Assembly (NCBI GenBank): GCA_030640155.1
Contig: DAOWJX010000084.1
Span: 1-6,716, forward strand
DNA from: Candidatus Aegiribacteria sp.
GTDB taxonomy: Bacteria > Fermentibacterota > Fermentibacteria > Fermentibacterales > JCC-6
DNA: 6,716 nucleotides
Reading direction: 5' to 3'
Below, piece by piece: positions 1 through 6,416 of this stretch. Position numbers and translations under genes: made by a program. Numbering within the stretch: position 1 is the stretch's first letter; every line of letters begins with the position of its first letter. The notes beneath the pieces are model-generated. The model saw only the letters and a list, made by a program, of their open reading frames with translations, did no database searches and had not been told where the DNA came from.

Positions 1-792
1 CTGATTATCTCCTTGCCCACAGTAAAACCTGAATCGTACGGTTTGATCATGACGGGCGACAGCAACAGGGGAGAAGCACTGCTGTCCAGGGTATTACCGG
101 GTGTTGAGAAGGCAATGGAGTTCAGAGAAAAGGGACAGCTGTCAAAGCTTATATTTCACATCTCTCCACCGGAGATTGAGATCATAAGACATGATTTCCC
201 GGAGACAATTGAGTATCTGACCAGGCTTGCCCGCGGGAAAGGACTCGGCGAGATAGAACTGGTGCTATTTCCAGCTACCAGTAACCGGTCAGGCTTGATC
301 CGGAACACTGTTGTAAAAGTCGATATGTACAAAGACCTGTTCAGGCGGTACAACGGACACGAGGTTAACGGCGTGAACATTCGGATTAAGCTTGTCCTGA
401 AGCGCTTTTTCTCAGGCATAGGCGAGATAGCAGATCTTTTGCGGAGTTTCAGATTTCCCTGCCTCTGGAACGCGAACTTCTTTATTGCTGCCGATGGAAG
501 TTCGATCTGCTGTAATGACCAGTCTGCATCGAACCCTCTAGGCAATATTCTTTATGATTCAATTGATACCTTGATGCAGTACAAAGAACAGTATATGCCC
601 GGCCAGACATGTGCTGGCTGCAATCAGTCACCGGAGCGGCTAAAAGGATCCCCTGAAGCTGTTCTGTTTTCCTACATCGTGAAATTTCGCATATGGCTGG
701 CTGCAATACGGAACCGGTATTCAGCACCAGGTGACAGCATACACAAAGAAAAAGAAACACTTCTTTCCGAAAAGGACTTTCGGACAAAATGA
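1..792 (+). CDS. Radical SAM protein with SPASM-like domain, 3' part only
   Basis: The frame is open from base 1, so the gene starts left of the window; the TTG at 13 is only an in-frame codon, not a convincing start. The N-terminal radical SAM CxxxCxxC motif is not in view. The early part carries HISPPEIE (codons near 166-189), which fits a strand of the radical SAM barrel. The C-terminal part has the SPASM/twitch pattern: FPCLW (Cys codon 460-462), AADGSSICC (Cys codons 508-513), an LGNI turn, then CAGC (Cys codons 610-612 and 619-621). These cysteines would ligand an auxiliary iron-sulfur cluster. The family cleaves SAM to a 5'-deoxyadenosyl radical and modifies peptides, proteins or small molecules; the substrate here is unknown. 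The stop overlaps the next gene by 4 nt (ATGA), which implies cotranslation with the acyltransferase. The SPASM call is confident; function is not assignable from this half alone. Confidence 0.82.
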   Translation: MIISLPTVKPESYGLIMTGDSNRGEALLSRVLPGVEKAMEFREKGQLSKLIFHISPPEIEIIRHDFPETIEYLTRLARGKGLGEIELVLFPATSNRSGLIRNTVVKVDMYKDLFRRYNGHEVNGVNIRIKLVLKRFFSGIGEIADLLRSFRFPCLWNANFFIAADGSSICCNDQSASNPLGNILYDSIDTLMQYKEQYMPGQTCAGCNQSPERLKGSPEAVLFSYIVKFRIWLAAIRNRYSAPGDSIHKEKETLLSEKDFRTK

Positions 793-1601
793 CAACCGGG
801 CTGAAGAAGTTGAATAAATCAGCTGTGGATAAAATTGATGTGATCTCAGACGCCGCTCTTCCGGAAAGCATAGATGATATAAAAGAAGCATTCAGATTAT
901 TATATGATACTTATATTTCATCCGGACTTCAAAAACCGGATCCTTCTTTAATGAAGATAAGCTTCCATAACCTTCTGCCAACAAGTTTTCTGATAACTGT
1001 CAAGAAGAACGGGAAAGTCTGTGGTACACTGAACGTAATTCAAGAGTCTGACGATAGACTCCCGATAAACGAGCTTTTCAACAATGAGATTGGTAGAATA
1101 CGAAAAAAAGATTCACTCATATGCGAATTATCCGGTCTGGCAGTGGATAATTCACTGACAAATGGTGAGAGCAGAACAGTTCTCCTTTCTCTTTTCAGAA
1201 AGGCTTTCATCCTGGGCCATGATCTTCTGGGGTGCACTGATTTTTGCATGATGGTAAATCCGCGCCATTGTGACTATTACCAGAAGGAATTCAATTATGA
1301 GAAGATTGGACAGATAAGGCGTTACGAAAAAGTGAACGGCGCGCCTGCTGTCCCTATGAGGCTTAATCTTGAAAAGGGCGCTGAGCTGTTCAAGATTAGC
1401 AACCCCCGTCTTTACAAATATTTCTTTGTTGACGATCACCAGATGATTAAAGAACGGTCTTTCCATGAACTGCATAAACAAAAGAATTTATATGATATAA
1501 AGTACATTAACAGTCTTGTGGAAAGTAAAAAGGATCTTCTAACAAATCTGACAGAAGAAGAGAGCGAGATTCTCTGTCGCTATTATCCTGAATTGAGATA
1601 G
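789..1601 (+). CDS. FeeM-like N-acyl amino acid synthase (GNAT-fold acyltransferase)
   Basis: A 270-residue soluble protein with no signal peptide or membrane segment. Motifs in FeeM-family order are EAFRLLYDTY (residues 33-42), a strand pair with VCGTLNVI and a following LPINELF, CELSGLAVD (E113 to D120), then a helix and VNPRHCDYY (N157-P158-R159-H160), the GNAT-like C-terminal strand and helix, and a PAVPMRLNL strand. FeeM enzymes transfer a long acyl chain, usually from acyl carrier protein, to the amino group of an amino acid; their fold is related to acyl-homoserine lactone synthases. A helical C-terminal tail (about 200-270) ends in EILCRYYPELR. The ATG overlaps the upstream stop, with AAGGA at 772-776 as a distant Shine-Dalgarno candidate. 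No acyl carrier protein gene is in the window. The family call is strong; the acceptor amine and acyl chain cannot be read from sequence. An exosortase-associated acyltransferase relative is a less likely alternative. Confidence 0.82.
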   Translation: MTTGLKKLNKSAVDKIDVISDAALPESIDDIKEAFRLLYDTYISSGLQKPDPSLMKISFHNLLPTSFLITVKKNGKVCGTLNVIQESDDRLPINELFNNEIGRIRKKDSLICELSGLAVDNSLTNGESRTVLLSLFRKAFILGHDLLGCTDFCMMVNPRHCDYYQKEFNYEKIGQIRRYEKVNGAPAVPMRLNLEKGAELFKISNPRLYKYFFVDDHQMIKERSFHELHKQKNLYDIKYINSLVESKKDLLTNLTEEESEILCRYYPELR

Positions 1602-1610
1602 GCTGGAACT

Positions 1611-3092
1611 GTGAAAATACTTCTGATCTCATCAAATAGAGATATGCATCCGTGGCCGATTCCCCCCGTCGGAGCATGTTATGTCGCTTCAAGTCTGGAA
1701 CGCTCAGGCTTTGATGTTCAATTGCTGGATATACTCTTTTCTGAAAACCCCTCTTCCGTAATCACTGAAAGGATTCGCCAGTTCATGCCGGATATGGTAG
1801 CCGTCTCAATCAGGAATATCGACAATGTAGACCAGCAGTCACCCTATTTTTATCTGACAGATGTTAAAGAAAATGTGATCGATCCTGTCAGAAGAGCGAC
1901 GTCCGCACCACTTGTGATCGGAGGCGCAGCTGTCAGTATCATGCCGGAGAGGATCATGGATTTCCTGGGCGTGGATTATGCGGTATGCGGTGAGGGTGAG
2001 GAAACTATGGTCCAGTTCGCCCGGCATCTTCAGTCAGATTCTGACATTTCATCGACAGGCGGTCTGTTTTACCGGAATGAGAGTGGAGTAACCGGGAATC
2101 CTGTTGAAAGGATAGAGGATCTGGATGGACTGGCCCTGCCCAGGGTCTACAGGTGGGTTGACTGGAAAAGATACGGCCTCAATTATGCTCCATATCCAAT
2201 TCAGACCAAGCGGGGCTGCGCGCTTAAATGCAGTTATTGCGTTTACAATAGAATAGAGGGGCATCATTACAGATTGAGAGACCCTCAAAAAATTGTCGAT
2301 GAGATTGAGGATATTGTTGAGAACTGCAAGCCACAGGTTATTGAGTTCACTGATTCAACATTCAACATTCCCCTTGAGCACGCAATGGAGATCTGCAGGG
2401 AGATAATCAGAAGGAAAATCAAAGTATCCTTTAATACAATGGGAATCAATCCGGGAGCCGTTACCGAAGAGCTTGTTGCGCTGATGAAGGAAGCCAATTT
2501 CATGGAAGTGTCCTGCACACCCGAATCCGGTTCTGAGAGAATGCTTAAGGCTCTGGGAAAGAACTTCACACTGAAGCATGTTGAACAGGCCGCCCGGTTC
2601 CTCAGCGAAGCCGGTCTACCCGTTGTCTGGTATTTCCTTTTTGGAGGACCTGGAGAGGATGAGACTACTGTCAGAGAAACCTTCGGTTTTATAGAAGAAA
2701 ATATCGTAAAACGAGATCTGGTCTTCATAACAAGCGGTATCAGATTACTTCCGGGCTCACCGGTTTACACCTTTGCCAGAGAGATCGGCCAGCTCCCTGA
2801 TAATACGGATACATTGAGACCTATCTGGTTCCAGCCTGAAGGGATAAATATGGAAACTATGTTATATATGATCAACAGGGAGGTAATAACTCATGGTAAC
2901 TATATTAACCTTCAGGACAATACGGATAAATCCGTATTGGCAAGAACTCTGAAAAAGGTATATTCATTTCTGGGATTGAAGGAACCGGTATGGGTTAACA
3001 TTATGCGAAGGGATTTTATTTTCAAAATATCCGGTTATAACAAGTACAGGTTATGGAAACTGGAAGCGGAATACAAAGAATATTCATCGTAG
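1611..3092 (+). CDS. Cobalamin-binding-domain radical SAM enzyme
   Basis: 493 residues in two domains. Residues 1-150 form a Rossmann-like B12-binding domain: MKILLISSNRD, IPPVGACYVASSL, SIRNIDN (66-72), APLVIGG and VDYAVCGEGEE (121-131). The radical SAM barrel follows, with RGCALKCSYC giving the cluster cysteines C203, C207 and C210, EFTDSTFN (245-252), PESGSERML and FGGPGEDETTV (344-354). The class includes methyltransferases, cyclases and other enzymes acting on inactive carbons; this member's substrate is unknown. D11-x-H13 lies in the loop after the first strand, where the classical DxHxxG motif would sit, but the final Gly is Pro (P16), so a His-ligated cobalamin is doubtful. The GTG start follows the previous stop by 9 nt with only weak GGA support (1605-1607); it is chosen because the protein then begins exactly at the family's first strand. 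The 3' end holds a palindrome and a promoter-like element. Confidence 0.88.
   Translation: MKILLISSNRDMHPWPIPPVGACYVASSLERSGFDVQLLDILFSENPSSVITERIRQFMPDMVAVSIRNIDNVDQQSPYFYLTDVKENVIDPVRRATSAPLVIGGAAVSIMPERIMDFLGVDYAVCGEGEETMVQFARHLQSDSDISSTGGLFYRNESGVTGNPVERIEDLDGLALPRVYRWVDWKRYGLNYAPYPIQTKRGCALKCSYCVYNRIEGHHYRLRDPQKIVDEIEDIVENCKPQVIEFTDSTFNIPLEHAMEICREIIRRKIKVSFNTMGINPGAVTEELVALMKEANFMEVSCTPESGSERMLKALGKNFTLKHVEQAARFLSEAGLPVVWYFLFGGPGEDETTVRETFGFIEENIVKRDLVFITSGIRLLPGSPVYTFAREIGQLPDNTDTLRPIWFQPEGINMETMLYMINREVITHGNYINLQDNTDKSVLARTLKKVYSFLGLKEPVWVNIMRRDFIFKISGYNKYRLWKLEAEYKEYSS
2801..2810 (+). repeat. Isolated half-site copy of the palindrome arm
   Basis: TAATACGGAT at this position matches 9 of 10 bases of the left arm of the perfect inverted repeat that begins 117 nt downstream (CAATACGGAT, 2918-2927). 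Both copies encode Asp-Asn-Thr-Asp in the same frame (residues 397-400 and 436-439), with the same codons except the first Asp. It could be an auxiliary operator half-site, or just a recurrent peptide string. Confidence 0.35.
2918..2939. repeat. Perfect 10-bp inverted repeat, candidate operator
   Basis: CAATACGGAT, a 2-nt AA spacer, and ATCCGTATTG form a perfect dyad inside the coding sequence of the cobalamin radical SAM gene. As RNA it could fold into a 9-bp stem with a TAAA loop; as DNA it has the size and symmetry of a dimeric repressor or activator site. It is not followed by a T-run, so it is not an intrinsic terminator. A rough count for random sequence (arms of 10, spacer up to 10, window of 6.7 kb) expects about 0.07 such dyads, so it is unlikely to be chance, although coding constraint is not allowed for. 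Confidence 0.6.
2937..2964 (+). promoter_or_regulatory. Candidate sigma-70-like promoter upstream of the FIST gene
   Basis: TTGGCA (2937-2942, 5 of 6 to the -35 consensus) is followed after 16 nt by TATATT (2959-2964, 5 of 6 to the -10 consensus). Transcription would begin near 2971 and give a leader of roughly 130 nt before the FIST ATG at 3102. The first three -35 bases are also the last three of the inverted repeat, the geometry expected of a regulated promoter. Intragenic position and the frequency of chance matches limit confidence. Confidence 0.42.
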
Positions 3093-3095
3093 GGA
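3091..3095 (+). promoter_or_regulatory. Ribosome binding site of the FIST gene
   Basis: AGGGA starts within the TAG stop of the upstream gene and lies 6 nt before the ATG at 3102. This clear Shine-Dalgarno site favours that ATG over the in-frame ATG at 3117, and it is the best such site among the junctions in the window. Confidence 0.7.
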
Positions 3096-3101
3096 TTAAA
3101 A

Positions 3102-4310
3102 ATGACATACATAGGCATGAGTCAGGATACTGAATCAGAAAAGGCTGGCAGGGAAGCTGCCGGTGAGGCGAAGAACCAGATCATCGGTAAGGATTCAATT
3201 TCCTGGGTGCTGGCATTCTGCGGCGGCCGGCATGAACCGGATAAAGTCCTTTCCGGGATAAGATCTGAGCTGGGCAATGTTGATATCTATGGCGGTTCAG
3301 CGGCAGGGATAATCACGAACAGCTCACTTGGATACACCGGTTATGAGTGTGGTCTGGCAGTATTCACCGCTCCTTTCCCGGTACCGGAGGTTGTATTGAT
3401 CGACAATATGAAGGAAGGCGAGTATGAGGCCGGCAGGAACCTTGGCGCTGGACTCGAAAAAATAACTGAAGAAGGTGATACCGTACTCATATTTTACGAT
3501 AATGTTCGATCATCACCACCACCGGTACTCTATACAGCGAGCCAGTTAGTAGATGGCCTTTATGCCGGGCTTGGCGGGAAGAATCTGCATATTATCGGTG
3601 CGGGTATGGTTGGCGATTTTACATTCTCACCAAGTTTCATATACAGCGGCAGCAGAACAATGAAACATTCAGTTATTGCAGTCGCTCTTCCAAAAACCTT
3701 AACTCCCAATACTACTATTATGCATGGTTGCACCCCGGTCAGCTCCTTTCTGGAGATTACTAAAATAAACGGACCTGTCCTCTATGAACTTGATGGTCAA
3801 CCTGCAACAGATGTTTTCAGCGAGATGCTTGACATAGATCATGCGTCTCTGGGTGATTCGAACATTCCATTTCTGGTTACACTTGGCAGAAAATATGGTG
3901 ACACATACTCGCCATACAACGAACGTGCTTATGTAAATCGTCTCATTATTAACGTGAATCCTGAGGATGGCTCTGTTACACTTTTTGAAGCGGATTTCCA
4001 GCTGGGAACAAAAGTCCAGATCATGTCGCGGGATAATCGGATGATGGCGGAATCAGTAGAGAAGCGGACAACTGAACTGCTCGAAACCATTGACAGGAAA
4101 AAAACGGAATTTGCGCTGTATATCGACTGTGCTGGGAGAGCTTCCGGATTCAGCGGTTCTGAAGTTGAGGAGGCCGGCATTGTCAGGAAGATAATAGGGG
4201 ACAGCATGCCGCTATTGGGTTTTTATTCCGGTGTGGAGATTGCCCCGCTTCTGGGCCGCAGCCGTCCGCTTGACTGGACGGGGGTGCTGACAGTATTCAC
4301 AAATGAATAA
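3102..4310 (+). CDS. FIST domain small-ligand sensory protein (FIST_N plus FIST_C)
   Basis: 402 residues, cytosolic, without a signal peptide or transmembrane segment, and near the usual length for stand-alone FIST proteins. Visible FIST_N features are WVLAFCGGRHEPDKVL, the glycine-rich IYGGSAAGIIT (G64 to G69), YECGLAVF, and HIIGAGMVGDFTF (M169 to D172). FIST_C runs from about residue 230 to 390, with YVNRLIINVNPEDGSV, FQLGTKVQIMSRD, FALYIDCAGR and a closing MPLLGFYSGVEIAPL. FIST domains are predicted sensors of small ligands such as amino acids and often act with a separately encoded histidine kinase. The next gene overlaps by 8 nt and encodes such a kinase, so this protein is probably its input partner. 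Three biosynthesis-like genes lie directly upstream, and their product is a candidate ligand (inference). It has no enzymatic motif. A strong ribosome binding site supports the start. Confidence 0.93.
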   Translation: MTYIGMSQDTESEKAGREAAGEAKNQIIGKDSISWVLAFCGGRHEPDKVLSGIRSELGNVDIYGGSAAGIITNSSLGYTGYECGLAVFTAPFPVPEVVLIDNMKEGEYEAGRNLGAGLEKITEEGDTVLIFYDNVRSSPPPVLYTASQLVDGLYAGLGGKNLHIIGAGMVGDFTFSPSFIYSGSRTMKHSVIAVALPKTLTPNTTIMHGCTPVSSFLEITKINGPVLYELDGQPATDVFSEMLDIDHASLGDSNIPFLVTLGRKYGDTYSPYNERAYVNRLIINVNPEDGSVTLFEADFQLGTKVQIMSRDNRMMAESVEKRTTELLETIDRKKTEFALYIDCAGRASGFSGSEVEEAGIVRKIIGDSMPLLGFYSGVEIAPLLGRSRPLDWTGVLTVFTNE

Positions 4311-6396
4311 AAAAAAGGATGATATTCAGGCTGAAAGGGATTTCTATTGTCGTCAATGTGACGATATGGGCCAGCAGATCCTGAGATTGCAGCAGGAACT
4401 GACTCAGGTTCATAATGATGCAAAGCGTATACACACTACTACTTCCCTTATACTGAAAACATATGAACTGATAAATCATGATGTATCTGTTGAAGATATC
4501 GGGAAACGATTTCTCCAGGTAATTCTGAGCACAATGTGGGCTGATCGAGCTATGATCCTTCGATGCGATAAAGAAGCTGGAGCTTTCATCTCACAGTGTT
4601 CTCTTGGCCTTCAGCATGATTCCTCACCGATACCCTTGATCAATTCCCCTACACCTGAGTTCCTGTTCGTAAACTCAAATACGGAAACGACCCCTGTGAC
4701 GGATTCTTTCTGCAGCGCAATTGAATCAGAATATATTCTGTGGTATTTCAACCGTTACGAAGGGGTTGCTATACTGATTGGTAATGACATGGAGGATAGA
4801 AAATTCCGTCTTCCTTTCATGGAGAAAGACCGGGACATCGTTGAAAGTTCCCTGAATGTTTTCATTGATATTGTCAGGCGAAAAGAAGCCGAAATGGCAT
4901 TGCTGGAATCTGAGGGAAGGTATCGCAACCTTGTTCAGTCCTCACCGGAGACCATTTTAGTCTGTTGTGATGAGAGGCTGACCCTTGTTAATAATGCCGG
5001 GCTGAAACTCCTTGGAGCGGAAAATTCCGAGGATGTCATCGAACATCCGTTACTGGATTTTATTCATCCGGACGATCACGACATAATGATGAAAATGATT
5101 AAGGATATACTGGAGAATAATCATGAGACTCCCCTGACAGAGAGAAGGTTCAAAAGGATCGATGGCACAATGGTGGATGTAGAGATTGTCGCAATTCCCT
5201 TTACATTCCAGGACAGGGCAGCAGTTCAGATAGTCGCTCTCGATATTACTGAGCGCAGAAAGATGGAAGAGGAACAGGCTAAAGTTCAGAAGATTGAATC
5301 CCTGGGTATTCTTGCCGGTGGAATTGCGCATGATTTCAACAATATTCTGACCGGTATTCTGGGTAATATTGACCTGGCAAGGTCATATTCCGAGCCCGAA
5401 AGTGAAGTATATCAGTTTCTTGAAGATGCCTTGAACGCATCAACCAGAGCAAAAGAGCTGACTTATAAGCTGCTAACCTTCTCCAAGGGCGGATCACCTT
5501 TGAAGAAATCCACCTCAATAGCTGAAATAATCACTGATTCTGTCAATTTTATCCTCAGCGGTACCAAAATCAAGTATGAATATTCTCAATCTGATGATCT
5601 CTGGCCCGTTGAAATAGATGTAGTACAGTTCAGACAGGTAATCGAAAATCTGACTGTCAATGCGCACCAGGCAATGCCGGAAGGTGGTTTCTTCACGATA
5701 AAAGCGGAGAATACAGATAAAAAGACAGATCAAGCCTTATCCTTGAATGATAGAAACTATATAAAGCTGACGGTTAAAGACAGTGGAGTTGGCATACCTA
5801 AAAAGAACCTTCAAAAGATATTTGATCCGTACTTCACAACAAAAGACAAAGGAAACGGGCTTGGGCTTGCAACTGCCTATTCCATAATCAAGAAACATGA
5901 AGGATTGATAAGGGTTGAATCTGTGGTTGGTAGAGGTACGACATTTTTTATCAGTATTCCTGCTTCCGATAAGAAACCTATGGCTGGAACAGTAGATAAG
6001 ACTGATCTCAGAGCCGGTGAGGGGAAAATTCTGATAATGGACGATGACAAAGCTGTCAGAATGGTCGCTGCTGTGATGTTAACGAGTTCTGGTTTTGAAG
6101 CGGTCAGTGCTCAAAATGGACATGAAGCAATTGAACTTTATACCGCTGCTGCGAATTCAGGAAAACCTTTTGATGTGGTTATTCTGGACTTAACCGTACC
6201 CGGAGGTATGGGTGGACAGGAGACAATAGAAAAACTTCTGGAGATTGATCCGGATGTTAAGGCAGTTGTTGCAAGCGGATACGCAAAAGATCCGGTATTG
6301 GCCAACTATAAGGACTATGGATTTAAGGGTATCATTACCAAACCATTCAATATAAAAGAATTATGTAAGAGCCTTCTTGAAGTAATGAAGATTTGA
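4303..6396 (+). CDS. FIST-associated hybrid sensor histidine kinase (GAF-like, PAS, HisKA, HATPase_c, REC)
   Basis: 697 residues with no transmembrane segment, so a cytosolic kinase. In order: a charged helical N-terminus (1-50) containing RDFYCRQCDDMG and an LRLQQEL helix, resembling the N-terminus of other kinases found beside FIST proteins; a GAF-like domain (about 60-195); PAS (about 203-318, ending DITERRK); HisKA with GGIAHDFNN, phosphoacceptor H343; HATPase_c with an N-box around N453, G1 box DSGVGIP (D493), F-box FDPYFTTK (F507) and G2 box GNGLGLA (517-523); and a C-terminal receiver (about 575-697) with D580-D582, acceptor D629, S658 and K680. All catalytic residues are present, so autophosphorylation and intramolecular transfer to D629 are expected. 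No phosphotransfer protein or DNA-binding regulator is in the window, so the output is unknown. The ATG overlaps the FIST stop by 8 nt and has no close Shine-Dalgarno site, which implies translational coupling. Confidence 0.93.
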   Translation: MNKKKDDIQAERDFYCRQCDDMGQQILRLQQELTQVHNDAKRIHTTTSLILKTYELINHDVSVEDIGKRFLQVILSTMWADRAMILRCDKEAGAFISQCSLGLQHDSSPIPLINSPTPEFLFVNSNTETTPVTDSFCSAIESEYILWYFNRYEGVAILIGNDMEDRKFRLPFMEKDRDIVESSLNVFIDIVRRKEAEMALLESEGRYRNLVQSSPETILVCCDERLTLVNNAGLKLLGAENSEDVIEHPLLDFIHPDDHDIMMKMIKDILENNHETPLTERRFKRIDGTMVDVEIVAIPFTFQDRAAVQIVALDITERRKMEEEQAKVQKIESLGILAGGIAHDFNNILTGILGNIDLARSYSEPESEVYQFLEDALNASTRAKELTYKLLTFSKGGSPLKKSTSIAEIITDSVNFILSGTKIKYEYSQSDDLWPVEIDVVQFRQVIENLTVNAHQAMPEGGFFTIKAENTDKKTDQALSLNDRNYIKLTVKDSGVGIPKKNLQKIFDPYFTTKDKGNGLGLATAYSIIKKHEGLIRVESVVGRGTTFFISIPASDKKPMAGTVDKTDLRAGEGKILIMDDDKAVRMVAAVMLTSSGFEAVSAQNGHEAIELYTAAANSGKPFDVVILDLTVPGGMGGQETIEKLLEIDPDVKAVVASGYAKDPVLANYKDYGFKGIITKPFNIKELCKSLLEVMKI
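4309..4316 (+). repeat. Run of eight A residues at the kinase start
   Basis: The run begins in the FIST stop codon (TAA, 4308-4310) and spans kinase codons 3 to 5. Such a tract next to a start codon is prone to polymerase slippage, and it keeps the initiation region unstructured. A one-base change here would shift almost the whole kinase out of frame. Confidence 0.6.
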
Positions 6397-6416
6397 TTCA
6401 TCAATCCGCAAATCTT
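6388..6416. repeat. Inverted repeat spanning the convergent gene ends
   Basis: AAGATTTG (6388-6395) and CAAATCTT (6409-6416) are perfect 8-bp arms around a 13-nt loop that covers most of both stop codons. An alternative inner fold, TTGAT with ATCAA, is also possible. The stem is AT-rich and no T-run follows on either strand, so this does not qualify as a standard intrinsic terminator. A weak bidirectional 3'-end structure is possible. Confidence 0.4.

Noticed and set aside
13..15. TTG as a true start of the first gene
   Set aside because: The frame is open to the window edge, no ribosome site is visible, and the protein lacks its expected N-terminal CxxxCxxC, so the gene is truncated by the window.
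156..871. Two overlapping minus-strand open frames
   Set aside because: Both are antisense to the SPASM protein and the acyltransferase start; their translations show no motifs.
789..1601. LuxI-type acyl-homoserine lactone synthase
   Set aside because: The motifs (LPINELF, ELSGLAVD, NPRHCDYY, PAVPMRL) follow the FeeM N-acyl amino acid synthase pattern and the protein is longer than LuxI enzymes; only the fold is shared.
2285..2728. Long minus-strand open frame of 147 codons
   Set aside because: It lies wholly antisense to the conserved radical SAM barrel, has no recognisable domain, and is Ser/Ile-rich as expected of a shadow frame.
2918..2939. Intrinsic terminator at the inverted repeat
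   Set aside because: No T-run follows the stem, and it lies about 150 nt before the stop codon of the gene that contains it.
4727..4740. 14-bp perfect palindrome CAGAATATATTCTG
   Set aside because: It lies in the GAF-like coding region. A palindrome of this size is expected by chance about 0.4 times in a window this long, and it has no promoter context.
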